Part shown: one piece after another, positions 1-8,352 of the stretch | How the letters are laid out: every line of letters starts with the position of its first letter | Numbering within the stretch: position 1 is the stretch's first letter | DNA from: Lachnospiraceae bacterium | Lineage (GTDB): Bacteria > Bacillota > Clostridia > Lachnospirales > Lachnospiraceae | DNA length: 64,000 nucleotides | Reading direction: 5' to 3' | Assembly (NCBI GenBank): GCA_029071325.1 | Contig: JAIEAP010000044.1 | Location: 1-64,000 of the forward strand | The notes under the pieces: generated by a model | Database searches by the model: none | The model's input: only the letters and a program-made list of their open reading frames with translations | What the model was told of the DNA's origin: nothing | Program-made: the position numbers and the translations under genes

Positions 1-82
1 TCCACAGCATCTTCAACAGTATAGCATACAGTCCTTGGAGAGGGACTATAAACACTACTACTTTATAATACGAGGAGTTAAG

Positions 83-994
83 ATGACGGAACAAATGAAA
101 TCAGGATTTGTCACGCTGATCGGCAGACCCAATGTAGGAAAGTCCACACTGATGAACCGGCTGGTGGGCCAGAAGATTGCTATCACATCTAATAAACCCC
201 AGACGACGCGCAACCGTATTCGTACGATCTATACGGATGAGGCGCGGGGACAGATCATTTTTGTAGATACCCCCGGTATTCACAAGGCAAAGAACAAGCT
301 GGGCGAGTTCATGGTGAATACTGCGGAGCATACACTGGGCGAGGTGGATGTGATTTTGTGGCTGGTGGAACCCAGCGATTTTATCGGCGCGGGAGAGCAG
401 CATATCCTGGAGAAACTGAAGAACGTCCGCACGCCTGTGATCTTGATCATCAATAAGATAGATACACTGGAGCATAAGGAAGAGGTACTTGCCTATATTG
501 ACCGTTACCGCAGGGAGTATGATTTCGCGGAAATTGTGCCTGCATCGGCTCTGCGGGGAGAAAACGAAGAATTAATTATAGATTTAATTTTCAAATATCT
601 TCCTTACGGTCCTATGTTTTATGATGAGGATACGGTTACGGATCAGCCGGAACGCCAGATTGTGGCGGAGCTGATCCGTGAGAAAGCACTGCATGCCTTG
701 AGCGATGAGATACCCCACGGCATCGCAGTTTCCATAGAGCAGATGAAGAAGCGTCCGGGAAAGAAGCTGTATGATATTGAGGCCACCATCATTTGCGAGC
801 GGGATTCCCATAAGGGGATTATCATCGGAAAGCAGGGGGCCATGTTAAAAAAGATCGGTTCTAACGCGCGGTATGAGATAGAGCGTCTTCTTGATTCCAA
901 GGTAAACCTGAAACTGTGGGTGAAGGTGAAGAAGGACTGGAGAGACAGCGATTTTATGATCAAAAATTTCGGTTACCGGGATGAGGAAAATTAG
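83..994 (+). CDS. era: GTPase Era
   Basis: Ras-like GTPase that binds the 3' end of 16S rRNA and helps mature the 30S subunit. The G1 loop GRPNVGKST lies near residue 15, followed by DTPG (G3) and NKID (G4). The C-terminal third holds a type II KH domain with GIIIGKQGAMLKKIG. Length 303 residues is normal for Era. An upstream in-frame start would add 16 residues, but the ATG used here sits about 6 bases after a GAGGAG ribosome binding site and gives the canonical N-terminus. It is followed by yqzL and recO, the usual Firmicute order. Identification is very secure. Confidence 0.97.
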   Translation: MTEQMKSGFVTLIGRPNVGKSTLMNRLVGQKIAITSNKPQTTRNRIRTIYTDEARGQIIFVDTPGIHKAKNKLGEFMVNTAEHTLGEVDVILWLVEPSDFIGAGEQHILEKLKNVRTPVILIINKIDTLEHKEEVLAYIDRYRREYDFAEIVPASALRGENEELIIDLIFKYLPYGPMFYDEDTVTDQPERQIVAELIREKALHALSDEIPHGIAVSIEQMKKRPGKKLYDIEATIICERDSHKGIIIGKQGAMLKKIGSNARYEIERLLDSKVNLKLWVKVKKDWRDSDFMIKNFGYRDEEN

Positions 995-1141
995 ACATTT
1001 GAGCAGATACTCCCTCTACTGGGGGATATTGACAGTATAACAACATAGCTTCGGGAGAATCCTAAATCCATATAGAAAGTTCAAGGGAAGTTTCTATGAG
1101 ATAAGCAGGATGCGCACTTGCACAAAAGGAGAAAGAAGCAT

Positions 1142-1315
1142 ATGTTAAGAGACAGTTGGGATCATTTTACATCGACCGGAAGTGTACATGATTATCTGGA
1201 GTACAAGAGGGAGGAACATTCGGGGAAAACCCGGGAGGAGGCAAGGAGAGAACAGTGTCGTGAACAGGAACGTGATGGTTACGGGTATGGTGCTTACCGC
1301 GATGCCGATCGGTGA
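1142..1315 (+). CDS. yqzL: YqzL family small protein
   Basis: A 57-residue protein starting MLRDSWDHFTSTGSVHDY. This matches the pattern of Bacillus YqzL (aromatic-rich start, then TGxxxxYLxxK), which also lies between era and recO. The ATG follows AAAGGAGAAAG by about 9 bases; an upstream TTG in the same frame has no such site. The C-terminal half is strongly charged (K, R, E) and probably disordered. It overlaps the start of recO by about 56 bases in another frame, which suggests translational coupling. The function of YqzL is not known to me. The call rests on the N-terminal motif and the gene order. Confidence 0.75.
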   Translation: MLRDSWDHFTSTGSVHDYLEYKREEHSGKTREEARREQCREQERDGYGYGAYRDADR

Positions 1316-1994
1316 ATATGACAAAAGGATTACGCTATTGACGCTGGAGAGAGGGAAGATCACAGCATTTGCCAGGGGGGCGAGAAGACCGAACAGCCAG
1401 CTGCTTGCCGCCTGCAATCCCTTCTCTTTTGGACAGTTTGAGGTGTATGAGGGACGTACCTCCTACAATGTGGTGCGGGCAGAGATCAGCAGTCACTTTA
1501 CGGAGGTCACCGGAAGCCTGGATGCTACATATTATGGATTCTATTTTTTGGAAATGGCAGATTATTTTGCTCAGGAAAACGGGGATGAGCGGGAGATGTT
1601 AAAGCTGTTGTACCAGTCGCTTCGCGCATTGTCGGATTCACGGTATGACAAACAACTGGTTCGGGCTATATTTGAATTGAAAATGCTGGTGCTGCAGGGC
1701 ATTTATCCCAATATGTTCTCCTGTCAGAAATGCGGGAAAAAGGAAGAACTGCAGTTTTTTTCGCTGCAGCGCGCGGGAATGGTCTGCAGGGACTGCCGGG
1801 AGGGAGAGAACGGCCGCAGGCTGGACGGTTCCACAATATATACCATGCAGTATATCATAGCTACGGAAATATCAAAGCTCTTTACGTTTGCAGTGTCGGC
1901 GGAGGTATTGAAGGAACTGACAGAGGTGCTGGAGGCGTATCGAAATAAATATGTGGCGCATAATTTCAAGTCGGAACAATTCTTAGACATCTGA
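1260..1994 (+). CDS. recO: DNA repair protein RecO
   Basis: Recombination mediator that helps RecR load RecA on SSB-coated DNA in the RecFOR pathway. The N-terminal OB-fold has the family signature GEYDKRITLLTLERGKI followed by FARGARRPNS. The C-terminal zinc finger has CxxC pairs, CQKCG and CRDC. I chose the GTG start at 1260 because it lies about 11 bases after AAGGAG and gives a 244-residue protein, the normal RecO size; an ATG at 1275 is also possible. The open frame continues upstream to 1182, but only inside yqzL. The stop codon lies at the edge of a long palindrome. Confidence 0.93.
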   Translation: MNRNVMVTGMVLTAMPIGEYDKRITLLTLERGKITAFARGARRPNSQLLAACNPFSFGQFEVYEGRTSYNVVRAEISSHFTEVTGSLDATYYGFYFLEMADYFAQENGDEREMLKLLYQSLRALSDSRYDKQLVRAIFELKMLVLQGIYPNMFSCQKCGKKEELQFFSLQRAGMVCRDCREGENGRRLDGSTIYTMQYIIATEISKLFTFAVSAEVLKELTEVLEAYRNKYVAHNFKSEQFLDI

Positions 1995-2605
1995 GGCTAC
2001 CTGTCTCATTTTGCAGACCGGACGCCGCCAAGAGAACAGCCGCATCATTTCTATCATGAGATTCCTGCACTGTTCTTCATGGCTTACTGCCCTAAGACAG
2101 ATCGCATTGAACCGATGCGTGTAAATTTCGCTGCCCCTGATATATCATAAGTTTTGTGTCTTTTTTATGCTTCGACAATCCTTCTGCTTCTGTCCGTCTG
2201 CTGCGGACATGCGGCTTCGGTTTCTAGCCGCTCTATATGGGCGTTCTTCTGCGGTCGATATGAGCAGGCTGCTTCCAAAACTCGCCTCTAAACGGCAATA
2301 TGCTTAAGGTTACGAGCTCAAACAATGTCAGCAGCCTGCACGTCGCATCAGAACGCCCATCAAGAGCGGCACAAAACCTGCAGATTGCATGTCCGCAGCA
2401 GACGGACAGAACCAGACTGGATTGTTCGAACGTGAAAAAGACACGAATTATCACAAATGATATAGCAGTGGCAGCTGAAATTTCAGCATAAGGTGAGCAG
2501 CGATCTGGTGCAGGGATGTAAGCAGGAGAAAGCAGTGAATGAATCTTATTGCAGAAATGATGCGGCTACCCTCTGGCGGCGTCTGGTCTGCAAAATGCGG
2601 TAGCT
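1995..2605. repeat. Large imperfect palindrome, family A copy 1
   Basis: The whole gap between recO and the next promoter is one long imperfect inverted repeat centred near 2300. The outer arms match (GCAGACC..GACGCCGCC near 2013-2029 with GGCGGCGTCTGGTCTGC near 2575-2591). So do the middle arms (GTGTCTTTTTTATGCTTCGA near 2156 with GAAAAAGACAC near 2432) and the inner arms (CTGCTGCGGACATGC near 2198 with GCATGTCCGCAGCAGAC near 2387). Short open frames inside it have no ribosome binding site and no recognisable protein. A shorter relative lies at 7826-8206. There is no transposase. Copy in RNA would fold into a hairpin of about 600 nt. Confidence 0.8.
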
Positions 2606-2619
2606 CGAGTAACTGCGAC

Positions 2620-2648
2620 TTGAAATCCATTTATATCCATAGTATAAT
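2620..2648 (+). promoter_or_regulatory. Sigma-A-type promoter for lipoprotein-glyS
   Basis: TTGAAA at 2620-2625 and TATAAT at 2643-2648 are separated by 17 bases, an almost ideal housekeeping promoter. It starts just after palindrome A and would give a leader of about 65 bases before the lipoprotein start. Confidence 0.75.
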
Positions 2649-2718
2649 TGTAAAGATTAGCGTAACTATTCAGAACTTCCAGATAGTTACAGATTAACGG
2701 AAAATATGGAGGATTACT

Positions 2719-3321
2719 ATGAAAAAGACGATAGGTATGATATTGCTGCTGGCACTTATGGGCGGTATCTTAAGCGGCTGCGGCGACGATAAGGATGCAG
2801 ATGTCAGCACGCTGTTTGTGGACAAGAAGGGCCAGATCGTAGAAGTGAGCGTAGGAGATTTCCAGAAGGACAACTACGACGCGGAGGAATTTGAACAATA
2901 TGTCAAGAGTACAGTAGAGGCATACGGCGGCGAAGGGACGGTAGAGCTCTCTTCGGTGTCTGTGGATGAGGGGACAGCCAAGCTTAAAATGGAGTACAGC
3001 GATTCCGATGCATACGCTGCGTTTACCGGACAGGAATTGTTCGCGGGCACCGTGGTATCTGCTGTGGCGAAGGGCTATGATTTCAATGAGGAATTCACGA
3101 TGGTAAATGAAGGCACCGCGACAGATGTGGCAAGCCGGGATGACGTCCTGGGCAATGATGAGTACAGAGTCGTGATACTGCAGATGGCGGAGGACGTTAA
3201 GGTAGAGGGAACTATTGTATATGTGTCTGCCGGCGTGACGGTAAAGAGCGAGGATACAGCGACTGTGAAATCATCGGAGCATCCGGGTGAGGTTGCACTG
3301 CGTTATATCATATATCAATAA
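2719..3321 (+). CDS. Small lipoprotein of unknown function
   Basis: A 200-residue secreted lipoprotein. Residues 1-21 are a signal peptide ending in the lipobox LSGC, so the mature protein would be lipid-anchored outside the membrane. After the acidic linker GDDKDAD comes a compact domain of mixed strands with many acidic residues (for example QKDNYDAEEFEQYV). I do not recognise a catalytic motif or a named family. The start follows GGAGGATTACT. It is 30 bases upstream of glyS and shares its promoter, but no functional link to tRNA charging is visible. Confidence 0.8.
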   Translation: MKKTIGMILLLALMGGILSGCGDDKDADVSTLFVDKKGQIVEVSVGDFQKDNYDAEEFEQYVKSTVEAYGGEGTVELSSVSVDEGTAKLKMEYSDSDAYAAFTGQELFAGTVVSAVAKGYDFNEEFTMVNEGTATDVASRDDVLGNDEYRVVILQMAEDVKVEGTIVYVSAGVTVKSEDTATVKSSEHPGEVALRYIIYQ

Positions 3322-3351
3322 GCAAGACCCAAAGAATGTGAGGAGAATAGA

Positions 3352-4749
3352 ATGGAAAAATCAATGGAAAAGATTGTTGCGCTGGCTAAGGCAAGAGGTT
3401 TTGTCTATCCGGGCTCCGAGATATATGGCGGACTTGCCAATACCTGGGATTACGGCAATCTGGGCGTGGAGCTCAAGAATAATGTGAAGAAGGCATGGTG
3501 GCAGAAGTTCGTACAGGAGAATCCCTATAACGTGGGCGTGGACTGTGCAATCCTGATGAACCCGCAGACCTGGGTGGCTTCCGGACATCTGGGGGGATTT
3601 TCCGATCCTCTGATGGATTGTAAGGAGTGCCATGAGCGTTTCCGGGCGGATAAGATCATTGAAGATTACTCCCAGGAGAACGGGATTGCCTTAGAGGGGT
3701 CCGTGGACGGATGGTCCCAGGAGGAAATGCTGTCCTTCATTGAAGAACACAATATTCCCTGCCCCAGTTGTGGAAAACATAATTTTACCGATATCCGGCA
3801 GTTCAACCTGATGTTTAAGACATTTCAGGGCGTAACCGAGGACGCCAAGAATACGGTGTACCTGCGGCCGGAAACGGCACAGGGTATTTTTGTGAACTTT
3901 AAGAATGTACAGAGAACCTCCCGCAAGAAGATTCCCTTCGGTATTGCGCAGATTGGAAAATCTTTCCGCAACGAGATTACGCCGGGTAACTTTACATTCC
4001 GTACCCGGGAATTTGAGCAGATGGAGCTGGAGTTCTTCTGTGAGCCGGGAACTGATCTGGAGTGGTTTCAGTATTGGAGAGGCTTCTGCCGTGATTGGCT
4101 TCTTAGCCTTGGCATGAAGGAAGAGGAGCTTCGCTTAAGGGATCACGATCCGGCAGAGCTTGCCTTCTACAGCAAGGCAACTACAGACTTTGAGTTCCTG
4201 TTCCCCTTCGGATGGGGCGAACTGTGGGGAATTGCCGACCGCACGGATTACGATCTGACTCAGCATCAGAATACTTCAGGACAGGATATGTCTTATTTCG
4301 ACGACACCAAGAATGAGAAATACATACCTTATGTCATTGAGCCTTCTCTGGGCGCGGACCGCGTGGTGCTGGCATTTTTGTGCGCTGCGTATGATGAGGA
4401 GAATATCGGTACGGAGGAGAAGCCGGACATGAGAACGGTGCTTCATTTCCATCCGGCGCTGGCTCCTGTGAAGATCGGGGTTCTGCCGCTGTCTAAGAAG
4501 CTGAATGAGGGAGCGGAGGCAGTGTTTACCCAATTGTCCAAAAAGTACAACTGCGAGTTTGATGACCGGGGCAATATCGGTAAGCGTTACCGCAGACAGG
4601 ATGAGATCGGAACACCGTTCTGCGTGACTTACGATTTTGAGTCTGAGGAGGATCATGCCGTTACCGTCCGCGACCGTGACAGTATGGAGCAGGAGCGTGT
4701 AAAGATTGAAGAACTGGATGCATATTTTGCGGATAAGTTCATGTTTTGA
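3352..4749 (+). CDS. glyS: Glycyl-tRNA synthetase (dimeric, class II)
   Basis: Charges tRNA-Gly with glycine using ATP. This is the single-chain alpha2 type, 465 residues. Family marks are the start [22 protein letters not shown], the zinc-like CPSC segment, motif 2 around FRNEITPG with [10 protein letters not shown], and the C-terminal anticodon-binding domain (from about residue 365) with [17 protein letters not shown]. An ATG follows GAGGAGAATAG. No T-box leader precedes it: the gap to the lipoprotein gene is only 30 bases, and the upstream promoter region is short. A strong terminator follows. Confidence 0.97.
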   Translation: MEKSMEKIVALAKARGFVYPGSEIYGGLANTWDYGNLGVELKNNVKKAWWQKFVQENPYNVGVDCAILMNPQTWVASGHLGGFSDPLMDCKECHERFRADKIIEDYSQENGIALEGSVDGWSQEEMLSFIEEHNIPCPSCGKHNFTDIRQFNLMFKTFQGVTEDAKNTVYLRPETAQGIFVNFKNVQRTSRKKIPFGIAQIGKSFRNEITPGNFTFRTREFEQMELEFFCEPGTDLEWFQYWRGFCRDWLLSLGMKEEELRLRDHDPAELAFYSKATTDFEFLFPFGWGELWGIADRTDYDLTQHQNTSGQDMSYFDDTKNEKYIPYVIEPSLGADRVVLAFLCAAYDEENIGTEEKPDMRTVLHFHPALAPVKIGVLPLSKKLNEGAEAVFTQLSKKYNCEFDDRGNIGKRYRRQDEIGTPFCVTYDFESEEDHAVTVRDRDSMEQERVKIEELDAYFADKFMF

Positions 4750-4794
4750 TCGGTAAACCTGAACAGATACCGGTGTGAAGCATGATGAGAGTGG

Positions 4795-4832
4795 ACTGCT
4801 GTACAGACGATTCTGTATGGCGGTTCTTTTTT
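4795..4832 (+). terminator. Rho-independent terminator after glyS
   Basis: A 13-pair stem (with G-U pairs) between ACTGCTGTACAGA at 4795-4807 and TCTGTATGGCGGT at 4812-4824, tetraloop CGAT, followed by TCTTTTTT. Confidence 0.85.
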
Positions 4833-4900
4833 GTCTTTCGCAGGGAAGTTGAATAGTTGTCAGGATTAAGTGTAAGAAGAAATCTCAAATACAGCGGCAC

Positions 4901-4955
4901 TTGCAAGTTTTTATTTTTAGTGTTATAATAAACAAAATTGATTGGTAAAGCCAAT
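4901..4955 (+). promoter_or_regulatory. Promoter and candidate operator for the PfkB kinase operon
   Basis: TTGCAA at 4901-4906 and TATAAT at 4924-4929 with a 17-base spacer. Just downstream, ATTGG-taaag-CCAAT at 4941-4955 is a perfect 5-base inverted repeat placed over the expected transcription start, a good place for repression. The ROK regulator gene of the same operon is the natural candidate to bind it; that is inference. Confidence 0.7.
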
Positions 4956-4985
4956 TGACAAAACAAAAATGTAAAGAGGTGTGGA

Positions 4986-5885
4986 ATGGAGGTATTGTGC
5001 TTTGGTTCTCTGAATATTGACTATACATATCAGGTGGATCATTTTGTGCAGAAGGGAGAGACTCAGTCTTCGGATGGACTGTATGTATTCAGCGGAGGCA
5101 AAGGGCTGAATCAGTCCATTGCTTTATCGAAGGCTGGCGTCAGGACGTATCATGCAGGCGCCATCGGAGAGGATGGCAGATTCCTGCTGCAGCAGATGGG
5201 GGCTGCGGGCGTGAATACAGATTGTGTTGCCGTATTGCCTGATATACGCAGCGGTCACGCCATCATTCAGAATGATAAGGAAGGAGATAACTGTATCCTG
5301 TTATACGGAGGCGCGAATCAGGCAATCACAAGGGACCAGGTGGATGCGGTTATGGAACAATTTCAAAGCGGGGACTTCCTGGTGCTTCAGAATGAGATCA
5401 ACGAGCTTGCCTATATCATGGAATGCGCCGCCCGAAAAGGGATGAAGATTGTACTCAACCCGTCTCCGATGAATGATAAGGTTTTGAGCCTTCCCCTGGA
5501 GCTGGTGGATTATTTTGTATTAAATGAGATTGAAGCAGTACAGATCCTGGGAGCGGATCCGGCGCAGGCAGAAGACGGGCGGAAGCTGGCAGAAGCGTTA
5601 TGCAGGCGGTTTGCAGCTGCGGCAGTTGTTCTGACCATGGGTGGGGCTGGCTCCGTCTATATGGATGAGAAGGAAACGGTTCTTCAGGAAGCGTATCGTG
5701 TGCAGGTAGTTGACACAACTGCAGCAGGAGATACATTTACCGGATTCTTTATCGGAGGGCTCATCCGGGGACTGAATAAAAAATCTGCGATGGACGAGGC
5801 AGCCAAGGCGGCTGCGATCGCTGTGACCAGACCGGGAGCTGCGCCTTCGATTCCTGAATTACAGGAAGTGGAAGCGTTTTTATAA
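4986..5885 (+). CDS. PfkB family sugar kinase, ribokinase-like
   Basis: A 299-residue cytoplasmic kinase that phosphorylates a sugar or nucleoside with ATP. PfkB signature 1 is present as GGKGLNQSIALSKAG near residue 37, and the C-terminal signature as DTTAAGDTFTGFF, where the second D of AAGD is the catalytic base. Ribokinases usually have DTTGAGD, so the third-to-fourth position is slightly different. FxxNExE-like ATP or phosphate motifs (LNEIEAVQILG) are present. Start ATG follows AAAGAGGTGTGG. It heads an operon with an SGNH hydrolase and a ROK regulator. Ribose is the likely substrate by family, but the neighbourhood would also allow another ketose or nucleoside. Confidence 0.85.
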   Translation: MEVLCFGSLNIDYTYQVDHFVQKGETQSSDGLYVFSGGKGLNQSIALSKAGVRTYHAGAIGEDGRFLLQQMGAAGVNTDCVAVLPDIRSGHAIIQNDKEGDNCILLYGGANQAITRDQVDAVMEQFQSGDFLVLQNEINELAYIMECAARKGMKIVLNPSPMNDKVLSLPLELVDYFVLNEIEAVQILGADPAQAEDGRKLAEALCRRFAAAAVVLTMGGAGSVYMDEKETVLQEAYRVQVVDTTAAGDTFTGFFIGGLIRGLNKKSAMDEAAKAAAIAVTRPGAAPSIPELQEVEAFL

Positions 5886-5928
5886 TTCAGAAAGATAAGA
5901 CGGATGCCATGGAAGGAGACAGGTTGGA

Positions 5929-6558
5929 ATGAAACTGGAAGGGATAAAGGCCAATTTTCTGGGGGACAGCATTACAGAAGGGCATGGTGTTGGGAACATA
6001 GAGGACGTTTACTGGAATATATTGAAGAGAGAGTGCGGCCTGGCAGAGGCCAGGGGATATGGAATCGGAGGCACACGGATCGCGATCCAGCATTATCCTC
6101 AAAATCCCAAATACGACCAGGATTTTATTTCCCGGGTAGAAGGGATGGATGCAGATGCGGATTTGGTCGTTGTGTTTGGCGGAACGAATGATTACGGACA
6201 TGGAGATGCGCCGCTGGGGCAGATGAGCGACCGTTCGCCGTACACCTTTTACGGTGCATGCCATATGTTGACCCAGATGTTGATAGAGCGCTATCCCAAA
6301 GCCCAGCTTTTGTTTATGACTCCATTGCACCGGGCTGTGGAGGAGAGAGCGGAACGAAGATTAAAAGACTTCGTAAATGCAATCCGTCAGGTGGCGGAAT
6401 ATTACAGTGTGCCGGTAGCAGACTTGTATGCGTCCTGTGGAATCCAACCGCAGGTAGAATGCAGCCGGGAGAGGTTCTGCCCGGATGGACTCCATCCCAA
6501 TGAAGCCGGACATCGTAAGATATATCAAAGATTGCGCGGGGTTCTTGAGACATTGTAG
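5929..6558 (+). CDS. SGNH/GDSL-type hydrolase
   Basis: A 209-residue esterase-type hydrolase without signal peptide, so probably cytoplasmic. Block I is FLGDSITEGHG (catalytic Ser in GDS), the oxyanion Gly and Asn lie in GYGIGG and GGTNDYG, and block V is DGLHPNEAGH with catalytic Asp and His. Such enzymes remove acyl or acetyl groups from sugars and other small molecules. It lies 43 bases after the kinase and 80 bases before the ROK regulator. The position in a sugar locus suggests de-esterification of an imported substrate; the actual ester is unknown. Confidence 0.85.
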   Translation: MKLEGIKANFLGDSITEGHGVGNIEDVYWNILKRECGLAEARGYGIGGTRIAIQHYPQNPKYDQDFISRVEGMDADADLVVVFGGTNDYGHGDAPLGQMSDRSPYTFYGACHMLTQMLIERYPKAQLLFMTPLHRAVEERAERRLKDFVNAIRQVAEYYSVPVADLYASCGIQPQVECSRERFCPDGLHPNEAGHRKIYQRLRGVLETL

Positions 6559-6638
6559 TTTTAGTGACCGTTGCAGAAAGAGCGTGAAACAGAGGTCTTT
6601 TTGCGCAAAATACATAAGAGTGTATAGAGAGGAGAGTT

Positions 6639-7760
6639 ATGAATCGCGAATTAAGTGTTTATCAGAATGGAAGCAGCAGGAACCGTATTTTTAACAAGAT
6701 AAGGGAGGCAGGGAGTGTTTCCGCGTCCCAGCTTTCTTATGAGCTTCAGCTCAGCAGACCCACCGTCAAAAAGAGTCTGGACGAACTGCTGGAAGCAGGC
6801 TACATATATGAGAGCGGTTTTATCGGAAATACAGGGGGGCGCCGGGCAGGCGCATATTCTGTGGTATCAGACATCAGAGCCGCTATCGGAATAGACCTGA
6901 CGAGAAATCATATTACGGTGATCGTTGCGGATATGTGCGGGAATCTGATTTATGAGAAAAGAGTACATCGTAAGTTTAAGCTGGATGATGATTATATCCG
7001 GTATTTAAGCGAACTGATCACAGAAGCGATAGAATCGAAGCAGATAGATCAGGCGGCTGTTCTTGGGGTGGGAATTGTCGTTCCGGGTCTTATCACGGAG
7101 GATCACAGGGAGATATTTTACGGGAAGATTCTGGACTTTACGGGGTTGACTGTTGATAAAATCGGGAAATATATTCCCTGGACCTGCCGCTTGTATAATG
7201 ATGCAGATGCCGGCGGATACGCAGAGGTTTCCAAGAGAGAGGATATGGCAGACGCCTTTTATATCAGTTTGAGCAATAATATCGGCGGTTCTATCCTGAT
7301 CGATCACAAGGTTTATAAGGGGGAAGGACCGAGAAGCGGTGAGGTCGGGCATATGACCATCATTCCCAACGGAAAGGAATGCTACTGTGGTCAGAGAGGC
7401 TGCTTTGAAACGTATTGCAATGCAACAAATCTTGCCGATATGTTCCAGGGAGATCTGGATAAGTTCTTTGAGCGGTTAAGGGCAAATGATGATGTGTGCG
7501 TTCAGGCGTGGCGGGAATATCTGCATTATCTGACGATTGCAGTTAATAATGTGCGGATGCTGTTTGACTGCAAGGTCATTCTGGGTGGCTATGTCGGCGC
7601 GCATATGGAGCCGTATCTGGGTGAACTGAAAGAACTGGCAGTTGTAAAGAATCCCTTTGAGAGCAATGCGGATTATCTGGAAGTCTGCCGGGTCAAAAAA
7701 GAAGCGCTGGCGTTGGGCGGTGCGCTGCCCTATATACACGAGCTATGGAAGGCTATTTAG
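6639..7760 (+). CDS. ROK family transcriptional regulator
   Basis: A 373-residue repressor of the NagC/XylR type. Residues 10-65 form a winged helix-turn-helix (SASQLSYELQLSRPTVKKSL). The ROK sugar-kinase-like domain follows from about residue 85 (GIDLTRNHITVIVADMCG). The zinc-binding ROK signature is kept as CYCGQRGCFE with a nearby GEVGHM. Such regulators release DNA when they bind a sugar or sugar phosphate. Both operons of the locus carry inverted repeats over their transcription starts, so it is the likely local regulator. A terminator follows it at once. Confidence 0.9.
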   Translation: MNRELSVYQNGSSRNRIFNKIREAGSVSASQLSYELQLSRPTVKKSLDELLEAGYIYESGFIGNTGGRRAGAYSVVSDIRAAIGIDLTRNHITVIVADMCGNLIYEKRVHRKFKLDDDYIRYLSELITEAIESKQIDQAAVLGVGIVVPGLITEDHREIFYGKILDFTGLTVDKIGKYIPWTCRLYNDADAGGYAEVSKREDMADAFYISLSNNIGGSILIDHKVYKGEGPRSGEVGHMTIIPNGKECYCGQRGCFETYCNATNLADMFQGDLDKFFERLRANDDVCVQAWREYLHYLTIAVNNVRMLFDCKVILGGYVGAHMEPYLGELKELAVVKNPFESNADYLEVCRVKKEALALGGALPYIHELWKAI

Positions 7761-7780
7761 ATGAACAAGTAAGAAAAGGA

Positions 7781-7826
7781 AGCTGCTGTTTTGGCTGACA
7801 AGTTCAGTCGGACAGCAGCTTTTTAT
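7781..7826 (+). terminator. Terminator after the ROK gene
   Basis: AGCTGCTGT at 7781-7789 pairs with ACAGCAGCT at 7812-7820, with a smaller inner pairing, followed by TTTTAT. It borders palindrome B. Confidence 0.75.
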
Positions 7827-8206
7827 ATTTGGCATGCTGCATACCATTAAATGGGGAACACCATTACAATGACTAAAACCCGCATTATCGCCGTGGATTT
7901 AGCGGCATGTACCGAACTGCCGCTCGCCTTGTGCTGAAATTCCAACTACCTTCATCGGATCATTTGTGATGATTTCTGTCTTTTTAATGTTCGAACAATC
8001 CTTGGCATCTGTCCGCCTGCCACGGACATACGCCAAGCGGATTGTCGAAGCATAAAAAGACACAAAATTAATGATCTGATGAAGGTAGTGGAATTTATAC
8101 GCACCGGCTCAATGCAGTCTGGTACATACCGCAAATCCACGTGAAAATACGGTTTTAATAATTGGAGTGATACCTCATTTAATGGTATGCAGCGCGCCAA
8201 ATATAA
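7826..8206. repeat. Large imperfect palindrome, family A copy 2
   Basis: About 380 bases between the ROK terminator and the next promoter form an imperfect inverted repeat centred near 8015. The outer arms are TTTGGCATGCTGCATACCAT near 7828 and ATGGTATGCAGCGCGCCAAA near 8183. The inner arms are GTCTTTTTAATGTTCGAACA near 7978 and TGTCGAAGCATAAAAAGAC near 8043, and the tip is CTGTCCG-cctgcca-CGGACAT. The inner stem and the ACGCACCGGCTCAATGCAG segment resemble parts of the 1995-2605 element, so the two belong to one family. No credible gene lies inside. Confidence 0.78.
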
Positions 8207-8229
8207 AAACGCTGTGTGCCTTTTTGGTA

Positions 8230-8304
8230 TTGACAACCCCTTCGTTTCGTGATAAATTAAATATAATAAGTAAAGTGTATTTACAAAACTACATTACAAA
8301 ATGT
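8230..8304 (+). promoter_or_regulatory. Promoter and candidate operators for the dehydrogenase-transport operon
   Basis: TTGACA at 8230-8235, a 17-base spacer and TAAATT at 8253-8258 make a plausible promoter. Downstream lie two inverted repeats: GTAAA-gtgta-TTTAC at 8270-8284 and ACATT-acaa-AATGT at 8291-8304. The word AAAATGTAAAG occurs here and also just before the PfkB kinase start, hinting at one shared regulator. Confidence 0.55.
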
Positions 8305-8352
8305 AAAGATAAGGCAAATGATGCAAAAAGTGTAAAAGGCAGGAGGTAGAAT

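Noticed and set aside
1995-2605. Small genes inside the recO-downstream palindrome
   Set aside because: Open frames of 60-75 codons exist on both strands, but they follow the mirror symmetry of the repeat and lack ribosome binding sites.
3322-3351. T-box leader for glyS, and likewise for argS at 47098-47186
   Set aside because: The gaps are too short or lack the conserved T-box sequence and a terminator/antiterminator pair.
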